NCBI GenBank assembly: GCA_036734105.1
Contig: DAIMZH010000035.1
Span: forward strand, 1 to 33,719
Source of the DNA: Azoarcus_F sp036734105
Lineage (GTDB): Bacteria; Pseudomonadota; Gammaproteobacteria; Burkholderiales; Rhodocyclaceae
Direction: 5' to 3'
DNA: 33,719 nt
The stretch's first letter is position 1. The number at the start of each line of letters is the position of its first letter. Positions 24,052-32,200 of this stretch are shown here, piece by piece. The notes under the pieces are model-generated. The model was not told where the DNA came from and did no database searches. It saw only the letters and a list, made by a program, of their open reading frames with translations. Made by a program: the position numbers and the translations under genes.

Positions 24052-24141
24052 GGAGGTGTGGCAGAGTGGTTGAATGCACCGGTCTTGAAAACCGGCAGGG
24101 GTTTGCGCCCCTCGTGAGTTCGAATCTCACCGCCTCCGCCA
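24052..24141 (+). tRNA. tRNA-Ser (anticodon TGA)
   Basis: The 90-base sequence folds as a class II tRNA. Acceptor arms GGAGGTG and CGCCTCC pair fully with one G-T. The anticodon stem CCGGT/ACCGG encloses the loop CTTGAAA, giving TGA. A long variable arm (AGGGGTTTGCGCCCCT) and the T arm GTTCGAATC are present, and CCA is encoded at 24139-24141. It resembles E. coli serT. Accessory DNA begins directly downstream. Confidence 0.97.
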
Positions 24142-24203
24142 GAAACTGCTAAGTAGCTGATTTTTATTTATTTTTTCCGGTGGTTTGGAAGCTTCAGGTG
24201 TGA

Positions 24204-24503
24204 CAATCGGCCGGAAGAAATGCCTCCTTACCTCTATCGTCGGGGCGACGACAAGAGCACAACGTCCATGTTCGGCTGACCGCTCCGAAGGCGTTACACG
24301 AACACCTTATCCCAAAGGAACACCAGTTGAGTGCAGCGGGCATCAATGCCCCAGTGTTTGTATCTGCACTGCATGAGCCCACCGGGAAATCCCAGCTTTT
24401 TGGACGAGCGTTTGAGCAAACGTTTGGACGTTACAAAACGAGCGTTCTGAAACTCCCGAGCGGCTGCAATACGCATGGTCAATTTGATGGGATTGTTCCG
24501 TAG
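24204..24503 (+). other. Start-less open stretch, possibly a gene remnant
   Basis: Downstream of tRNA-Ser, 99 sense codons run between TGA (24201) and TAG (24501) without an ATG or other start with a ribosome binding site. The translation has protein-like composition, for example LIPKEHQLSAAGINAPVFVS and QLFGRAFEQTFGRYKTSVLK. I do not recognise the family. It may be the 3' end of a gene lost when DNA integrated next to the tRNA, or chance. The rest of 24142-24525 shows nothing else. Confidence 0.3.
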
Positions 24504-24525
24504 GGTCCATCTGCGCTCTCCCCTG

Positions 24526-25308
24526 TCATCGCAGATGCATACCTGCTTTCCGATAGAGCCGTGTCAGCGTCTCGCGCATGTCCGGGGTGAGATACGACCA
24601 TCCCTGGTCTGCAATCTCATCAGGGATTCCGAACAAGGCTTCGGCCACGCCTCCGGCGATGGCGGCCACCGTGTCGCTGTCACCGCCGATGGAAATCGCG
24701 TTTCGCATGGCGTCCTCGAAGTCGGTTGCTGTGAGCGCACACACCAGGGCCTGCGGCACCGTCTCCTGGCAGGTCTCATTGAAGCGGTAGGTTGGGCGGA
24801 TATCATCTGGCGTTCGCTCAAGGTCGTAGCCAAAGCGTTCGGTGATGGCCACCTTGATGTTCTGCGGTGTTACCCGCTGGAGCGCCAGGAAAATTGCCAG
24901 CGCCGTGGCCTCAGCGCCCTTAAGGCCTTCGGGGTGGTTGTGCGTTACCTCCGTTACCTGTCTGGACAGGACAGACACTTCATCCAACGAGCTGGCCAGT
25001 AGCCCGGCGGGCGACACCCGCATTGCCGCGCCGTTGCCATAGCTGTTGTAGGGTTCCAGACCGGGTGACTGCAGCCAGCGCGAGAACATCCCGCCCCAGC
25101 CGCCGTTGTCCCAGTATCGCAAGCCCCAGTCCTTCAGGGCCTCACCCGCATGGCGTTCATTGACTAGGGCGTCGGCTACTGCCAGCGTGCAGATGGTGTC
25201 GTCGGTGATGAAGGATTTGGGATGAAACAGCGGTCCAAAGTCCTTGCGACGAACGTTGTTCCATTCGTAGACCGACCCGACAACGTCCCCAATGATTGCG
25301 CCTAGCAT
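24526..25308 (-). CDS. ADP-ribosylglycohydrolase family protein (DraG-like)
   Basis: This 260-residue protein carries the di-magnesium site of ADP-ribosyl-acceptor hydrolases. The motifs are GDVVGSVYE (7-15), TDDT (35-38), GNGAAMRVSPAGLLA (91-105), THNHPEG (122-128) and the C-terminal GGDSDTVAAIAGGVAEA with Asp210 and Asp212. These enzymes remove ADP-ribose from arginine or other acceptors on proteins or nucleic acids, and the substrate here is unknown. The ATG follows a strong AAGGAGAT site. It lies only 13 bases after the stop of the upstream chimeric ORF, so the two are probably co-transcribed. No ADP-ribosyltransferase is seen in the window. Confidence 0.9.
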   Translation of the reverse strand: MLGAIIGDVVGSVYEWNNVRRKDFGPLFHPKSFITDDTICTLAVADALVNERHAGEALKDWGLRYWDNGGWGGMFSRWLQSPGLEPYNSYGNGAAMRVSPAGLLASSLDEVSVLSRQVTEVTHNHPEGLKGAEATALAIFLALQRVTPQNIKVAITERFGYDLERTPDDIRPTYRFNETCQETVPQALVCALTATDFEDAMRNAISIGGDSDTVAAIAGGVAEALFGIPDEIADQGWSYLTPDMRETLTRLYRKAGMHLR

Positions 25309-25321
25309 GGTGGTATCTCCT

Positions 25322-25987
25322 TCAGTTGCGGTTGATGCGATGTGGGCGATGTCCGACCGTCAGGACAGCACCGTCGGTGTCGACCACCGCATACACGTTG
25401 AGTCCAGGCTCCAGCCGACCGTAGGTTTTGGCTCCCAGTGTCCTGCGCGGGCGCTGACGGCTCTTGTGTGCCAAATAGACAAGCCTGGCGCCGCGCTTGT
25501 CGTACTCATGGGAACCAAAGCGCATCAGCAAGGGCAGTACGTTTTGATTGCTGAACGAGGCCGCTGCCGAGGCAGTGCTCTGAGAGCGGCGCGCAGGCGG
25601 TTGGGCATGTCCGGTGACGAACTTGCGGAAATCCGGCTGGAGTGAGAGTGAGTGCTTAACTTGATGAGCCTGCTGAATTCGCTGTGACCCTCGGAACTGC
25701 TGGAGTTGTTGGTGATCCGCGAGGTATCCTTTGGAAATTACAGGGGGTTGCATGAAGAGCCGGTCATCACAAGAGGGTTCGATCGCTTCAAAATCACTCT
25801 TTCCGAGCCTGACCAGACCCACGATTGACTGGACCAGATTTGAACTCTTTATCCCCTGAGATCTCGGCAGCCGGGAGTCTATGACCGCATCGACCTGAGC
25901 GGCCTGACAACACTGACCTGTCAGGGCCAAGCCTGAGTAGAAGCTCAGATTCAGTTTGTCTGATTGCTTGACTTCAAAACGTGGCAT
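25322..25987 (-). CDS. Chimeric ORF: IS1380-like transposase N-terminus joined to a small basic domain
   Basis: From ATG 25987 (an in-frame ATG at 26035 is also possible) the first 80 or so residues resemble the N-terminus of IS1380-family transposases: FEVKQSDKLNLSFYSGLALTG, AQVDAVIDSRLPRSQG and GLVRLGKSDFEAIEP. The catalytic core is absent. After a Gln/Ser-rich middle (about 25560-25740) with no recognisable fold, the last 67 residues form a compact basic unit. It contains SHEYDKRGARLVYLAHKSR and LEPGLNVYAVVDTDGAVLTV, then GHRPHRINRN. I do not know this domain. An internal ATG at 25525 could start it alone. The frame is unbroken, so expression as a fusion is possible. Confidence 0.55.
   Translation of the reverse strand: MPRFEVKQSDKLNLSFYSGLALTGQCCQAAQVDAVIDSRLPRSQGIKSSNLVQSIVGLVRLGKSDFEAIEPSCDDRLFMQPPVISKGYLADHQQLQQFRGSQRIQQAHQVKHSLSLQPDFRKFVTGHAQPPARRSQSTASAAASFSNQNVLPLLMRFGSHEYDKRGARLVYLAHKSRQRPRRTLGAKTYGRLEPGLNVYAVVDTDGAVLTVGHRPHRINRN
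25741..25987 (-). mobile_element. IS1380-family insertion sequence remnant
   Basis: Only the transposase N-terminal segment is recognisable (see the chimeric ORF). There is no DDE catalytic core, and I could not define terminal inverted repeats or a target duplication. The element has been deleted from roughly 25740 onward. It marks this side of tRNA-Ser as a recombination-prone accessory region. Confidence 0.5.
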
Positions 25988-26135
25988 GATCAGTTGGGTG
26001 AACAGCGGGTGATTTCTTTTAGTCAGATAAATCAATGAGCTGAGAGTTTTTATGACTTATGCGTACGGACTCAGGGATCCTTTTGTTGCGCACCCGGGCG
26101 ACAGACAAACCAAGAACTGCCCGAAAAGCCTACCT

Positions 26136-26155
26136 AATGTGACAAATATCACATT
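26136..26155. promoter_or_regulatory. Perfect CRP-type palindrome upstream of the giant adhesin gene
   Basis: AATGTGA (26136-26142) and TCACATT (26149-26155) are perfect inverted arms around a six-base spacer. This matches the CRP/cAMP consensus TGTGA-N6-TCACA fully. It lies about 143 bases before the adhesin ATG, in the region shared with the divergent chimeric ORF. Confidence 0.65.
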
Positions 26156-26171
26156 CCAGCGTGCTTGATGT

Positions 26172-26188
26172 GACTGTTTTTAACAGTC
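26172..26188. promoter_or_regulatory. Second inverted repeat in the adhesin control region
   Basis: GACTGTT (26172-26178) and AACAGTC (26182-26188) are perfect seven-base arms around TTT. This may be an operator for another regulator or a small hairpin. It is not followed by a T run, so it is not a terminator on either strand. Confidence 0.4.
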
Positions 26189-26197
26189 CATACATCA

Positions 26198-26225
26198 TTT
26201 GGCTATGCTGTTGCCTTAGCATAAT
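26198..26225 (+). promoter_or_regulatory. Candidate promoter of the giant adhesin gene
   Basis: TTTGGC (26198-26203) and CATAAT (26220-26225) are spaced by 16 bases. The -35 box is poor, as expected for an activator-dependent promoter. The CRP-type site would be centred about 86 bases upstream of the predicted start. Another weak pair (TTGATG 26165, CATACA 26189) is possible. Confidence 0.35.
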
Positions 26226-26297
26226 TACCGTGTAAAAGTATGCGAACTTGCGGCTGGTGCAATTAAGTTACGGCTGCTGTTTAGAGGTATCAAGCAA

Positions 26298-29200
26298 ATG
26301 AACAAAATCCACAAAACAGTCTGGAATGCGTCTCTTGGTGCTTATGTGGCTGTGCCAGAGGTGGCAAGCTCGCAAAGTGCGCGGGGTGGTTCGTCCAGTC
26401 GCAAGGCCCGGCGCGCCATTCCAAGAGCGTATACCGGTCAGATGGCGCTGGAGCAACGCATTGTGCTCGATGCCGCCATGCTTGCCACAGCGGTGGATGT
26501 GTTTGATCACGAGGCGGCAAACGATACCTCCGAACTTTTCTCGCGCTACATTGAGGATACGACTGCATTGCCGGATGCTGACAGCGATGCCGATACAGTG
26601 GGAGATATTGCGCTGCTTGACGCCCGTGAAGATGGTGTGCAGATTGTTTTTGTGGATGCAGGCGCACTCGACATCCTCCCCCACCTCAGTCACAACCACG
26701 AAACCCACGTACTGCAAGCCGACCGCGACGGCGTGCAGCAGATGGCGGAGGTGCTGGCAGGTCGCAGTGATGTGGCTGCCATTCATGTGTTCAGCCACGG
26801 TGAACCCGGCGCTGTTCGCCTGGGTTCAGCCGTTCTGACCGCTGACAGTGTGCGGGGCGAGCATGCTGCTGCCTTGCAAATCATTGGCGCAGCCATGACT
26901 GCCGAAGGCGACATTCTGCTGTATGGCTGCGAGGTGGCCGCAGGGGAGGTCGGGGTGGAATTCGTGCAAACCCTGGCGGCGCACACCCAGGCCGATATTG
27001 CCGCCTCCACCGATGCCACCGGCCATGCCACGCTAGGGGGTAACTGGACGCTGGAAAAGGCCACCGGCAACATCGAGGCCTTTGGCGCTTTCGATGAACA
27101 TGCGCTGACAGGCTTCGCCGGTTTGCTGCCCACCAATGCCGAACCTACGGCGGCAGACCAGACCGCCGCGCTTGCCGAAACCGTCACCCGCAATTTTGAT
27201 GGCGAAACCTTCGGTTTTGCTGACACTGATACCCCAGCAGATACATTCCAGGCTGTCAGAATCGTCAGTTTGCCAAACGCAGCCGATGGCGCGCTGAGCT
27301 TCAATGGTTCGCCTGTGACCGTCGGGCAGGAGATCCAGCAGGCAGACCTTGCCCAACTGGTGTTTGAGCCAATCAACAAGACCAGCAGCTACACGGCCAG
27401 CTTCACTTTTCAGGTTCAGGACTCCCGCGATGCCTGGAGTGTCGTGCCCAACACATACACCCTGAACGTCACCGCCACCAACGAGGCTCCTACAGCGGCG
27501 GCAGATGCGATATCCGTCACCGAGGATACAAACCCCACTGCCACCGGCAATGTGCTGGACAACGACACCGACCCCGACACCGACGACACCAAAACCGTCA
27601 TCGCGCTGCGGCTTGGCGGTGTGGCAGATGCTGGCGCACCGGGCACGCTTGGCCAGGTTTTTGTTGGCACATATGGCAGCTTCACACTCAATGCAAACGG
27701 CAGCTACACCTACAACCTGGATAACGCCAGCCAGGCCGTGCAGTCGCTGGGGGTGGGTCAAACCCTGACTGACAGCTTCAATTACACCATGCAGGATGGC
27801 GGAGGCAACACCGCGTCTGCGGTGATCACCGTCACAATCAACGGCACCAATGATGCGCCCGTAGTGACAACTCCTGGCTCAGAGGTGGTCATCCAGCCAC
27901 CCATTCCGGAAAATGCCACTAACGCTGAAAACCCCGGCGTGCTCGTGTCTCGTCTGCTTAATACGGTTACTGGCGCATCGCTTGTCGTGGACGTTGATAT
28001 CAGCGACACCACCCCCGGCATTGCCGCATACGGATTTACGACCACCAACGACATGACTGGCACCTGGCAGTACCAGTTGGATGGTTCCTCAAGCTGGGTT
28101 TCCTTTACGCCCACCGCGAATGCCGCAACCCTGATCCCGCATAACGCACTGGTTCGCTTTGTGGTTGATGACCGGCCAGGTGAGGATGAAAAGGAGTCCG
28201 GCAACGCGACGCTGCAATACTACGCTTGGGATGGCAATCTGCATGCAGCCGGAAGCGCGGTGGATGTTTCTGACCCTGCGAATCGGGGGGCAAACACTGC
28301 CGTCAGTGAAGGCGGTTTGAGCGCAGTTTTTCAGGTCAGCTCGCGCAATGACGACCCCGTTCTGACCCAGGGTACGATAGAAATCGGCGAACGCGCCGGG
28401 CAGGTGACGCTGACGGCTAACCCTGACCCACGCTTTATCGGCAGCGAGATGATTCGTCTGCTCGACCCGGACAACACCGCAGAGCAGATCCAGTACCGTC
28501 TGGAAGTGTTGCCGACCGAAGGCGTGCTGTACAAGAACGGCATTGCCATGCGTGTCGGCATGCTGTTCTCGCATCAGGAACTTGCTGGCGGGGCAATCAC
28601 TTATGAATATACCGGGCCAGAGCTTTCAGCCAATACTGCGGACAGCTTCCGCGTAAGCGTGCGCGACGGTGCAGGTGGTGTGATCGGCGAGGATGGCGCT
28701 GCGGGGGCTAACTCATGGGCAACCATCGACCTTACCATTCTTGATCAAAATGCGCAGATAGCCATTACCGGTGCGACGCAGCAAGTGCTGGAGTCGGTCA
28801 ACAGCGTCCCAGCGTACACGGAGCTAAACCTCAACCTGTCCGACGCTGACGGCGACCCCACGCTAATGCGTTTGACCATTGATAGCTTGCCTGACCCAGC
28901 CGTGGGCACGCTGCAGTATTTTGATGGCTCGGCATGGGTGGATGTGACGGTAGGGCTTGAACTCACCAAGGCGCAACTCGATGCCAACCCTTTGCGCTTT
29001 ATTCATACCGGCGTCGAGCCTGAAGCTACGCCTTGGCACACCGGCGGTGTCTATCCTACTGCCACTTTCAATGTGTCAGCTTCGGATAACCACGCCAGCC
29101 TGACGCCGACCACCGCCAGCACCCCGGTCACGCTGACGATAGTGCCGCAAAATGATCCACCCACCCCGGTGACTAATCAGTTGACCGTGACACCTGCCGC

Positions 29201-32200
29201 GATTCCTGGCGATGTCATTATTACCCAATCCAACCTCACCGCAACCGATCCCGATAGCGACCCGGCGCGGCGCGTTTACACCGTAAACAGCAGCCCGGCT
29301 CACGGTGATCTTTATCTGAACGGCGTCATGATAGGGGTGGGTTCCACCTTCACCGAGGTGGACATCGCAGACGGCTTGCTCACGTTCCGCCCCTTTGGCG
29401 GAACGTATGCCACTGATACGTCAGACAGCTTTGAGTTTCGAGTCAATGACCGTGACGGCGGAATCGCCACCGGCACACTACCGATTCTGATTCAGGCTGA
29501 CACTTACGACGATGACGACCCTGTCGACACCGGTCGCTTGCATACCTCTAACCCGGAGGGACTTTTCAGCGCCTTGAACGAGGCCATTCTGAAAGGCTCG
29601 GACAGCTATCAACTGACCTCCATGCCGGTTTACGGAAAACTGTATCGTGATGGTGTTGAACTGGCGATCAATGCCACTTTCACCCAAGCTGAGGTCAATG
29701 CTGGCAGCATCGTCTATGTTCATGACGGTAGCGAGCCTGCTGGTCATGCCACACCTTATCGTGACACCTTTGAAGTGACACGCACCGGTGGCGCGATCAG
29801 TGGCTCCTCAACCGTCACCCTTAACATCACCCCGGTCAACGACTCACCGATCATCACGCAGACCAGTTCAACCATCAACACCAATCAGAGTGGTGACACC
29901 CTGATGGAGGAGAACGTCGCTGCTGGCGATGCCAACAGCTTTGCGCTGACCAACGTCAGCAATGCGGTCAAGCTCACCACAGCCCACCTGCAGCATAACG
30001 ACTCTGACACCCCGGATGCGCAGTTGTTTTACGTACTTGAGCAAGCCCCCGGGTCGGATGGCGAAATCCGTCGCTGGACTGGCAGCAGTTGGTCGGCGAT
30101 TCCACAGGGTGGCCAGTTTTCGGTTGCCGATCTGGTGGCCGGCAATATTGCCTACTTCCATAACCCTGACTCGGAAACCCGCAGCGTCACCATCGGCGTG
30201 CACCTGATTGATGGTGGGGTGGTGGAGGCGGGTGATGTCGTCATCGCAGCGCCCAACATCACCGAACTCAATAGTGTTGTTGTTGACGATGGCGATAACA
30301 CGCTGACATTGAACAAAGGCGAAGCCGCACGCAGCCCCACGCGCGAAGTCACCTTTACAGTCACCAATGTCAACGACGCCCCGGTTGCCAACCCCCGCAG
30401 CTTTACGGTTGAAGAGGGCTTTCCCACGGTATCGGGTGGCCCGGACACCAATGATGGACGTATTCAGGTACTGAATGCAGCACTGCTCAATGCGACCGAC
30501 TCGGATAGCGATCTCAATAACGCACGCTATTTCATCAAGAGCCTGCCGAGCCATGGCTGGATTGAAGTCGACACGAACAACGATGGCACGTTTGATAAAC
30601 GCCTCGAAGCCTCGGATCTGACAGGCGATGGCTACGAATTTACACGGGCGCAACTGGATGCTGGTCGTTTGCGTTATATGCAGAGCGGTGAGCCAGTCAC
30701 TTCAGACAGCTTCACCTGGGGCGTGAACGATGATGAGACTACCGATGCCAGGGACAGCAATGTGGCCACGGTTTCCGTCAACATAGTGCCCATGAACAAC
30801 CCACCGGTGGTGTTCAATAATCTACCAATTGCGGTGGCAGAGGGGGCCACGTTCAACATCACGACCGCATCCCTGGGGGCTGCAGCAGGCGGTGATATCG
30901 ACCCGGACAACTCCGCAAGCCAGGTTCAATACCGCATTGTCACTGGTGTAAATTATGGCACCCTGTTTCTGGATCGTCCGGGTGGCATTACGGTGCTGGG
31001 CCACGGTTCGGCTTTTACGCTTGCTGACTTGCAGGCAGGTTATCTCAAATACACCCACGACGGCCGCGAACCCCATCTGCATTTGCCGACTGCATTTCAG
31101 GACGGTTTTGACTTCAAACTGTCTGATGCCTCTGGCATGGATGAGCCACAAGATCGCTTCATCATCAACGTCACGGCAGTCAACGATACTCCAAAGCTCA
31201 CCCCCAGCTTTTTCGGAGCGACTCAATATGTTGAGGATGCTGCCCCGGTTCGCATTGGCAGCAGTGTGGTTTTCTCCGACCCCGACCTCAACGGGCCGGG
31301 TGCGACGCCGAACTTTGACGGTGGCACTTTGCGGGTGACCATTACCAACAACCAGTCACTTGACGTGCTTTCGGTCATCAATGAAGGCACAGGTGCAGGT
31401 CAGGTTGGCGTCAGCGGGAGTGATATCACCTACGGTGGTGTCACCATCGGCAGCATCGATGGCACCCAAGACGGTACAGGCGGGCAAGCGCTACTGATCA
31501 GCTTTAACGAGCAGGTTACATCCGATGCCGTGGTGCAGGCCGTTATTCGTGCGATTGCCTTCAGCAGCACAGACAATGCCAACCCGCCTGAAGTCGCCCG
31601 GAGCCTGACTATCGCGGTGACCGATGGCAACCCGGATGTCGCTGAACGTGAAACCGTCAATGGCACAGCGACCGTCAACGTCAGCCGCGTCAACGACCGT
31701 CCCATCCTCGACCCCAACACCAGCGGTAGCAACCTCGTGCTGGCAACGATTACCGAAGACGCCGCCGACTCAACCCACCAGGTCAGCAGCTTCATTAACG
31801 GCGCTGCGGCCAACGACAAAACCGGCATCGCCGATGTAGACGTCGGCGCGGTCCAGGGCATTGCCATCACCGGCCTGCAAAATGCCGCCAACGGGGTGTG
31901 GCAGTTCTCGACCGACGGCGGCACGTCCTGGCAAGCCATGGGCGCGGTATCTGAAACCAGCGCCTTGCTGCTCCGCGCTACCGATTCTGTGCGTTTCGTG
32001 CCAGACGGCAACAACGGCGGCACCGCCACCATCACCTACAAGGCCTGGGACCAGACCGCCGGCAACGTCGGCGCCAAGGCCAACACCACCGCCAACAACA
32101 CCCAGACCAGCGCCTTCTCGGTAGCCAGCGACATCGCCCAGATTGATGTGACTGACGTTAACGACGCGCCGGTGTTGAGCGCTGTCGGGGCCATTACCAC

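Noticed and set aside
24052..24141. Second copy of the tRNA-Ser 3' end as an att site
   Set aside because: No match of the CCGCCTCCGCCA end with its T-arm was found downstream in the window. The short CCGCCTCCACC near 27001 is coding and lacks the rest.
24194..24482. Two 62-codon minus-strand frames after tRNA-Ser
   Set aside because: Short, overlapping, Cys/Arg-rich and without ribosome binding sites. The plus-strand frame is more protein-like.
26268..27768. Several minus- and plus-strand frames inside the adhesin region (for example 26268-26798, 26326-26838 and 27033-27761)
   Set aside because: All are contained in the 2,474-codon frame that has clear domain structure. They result from its repetitive Ala/Thr/Asp codon use.
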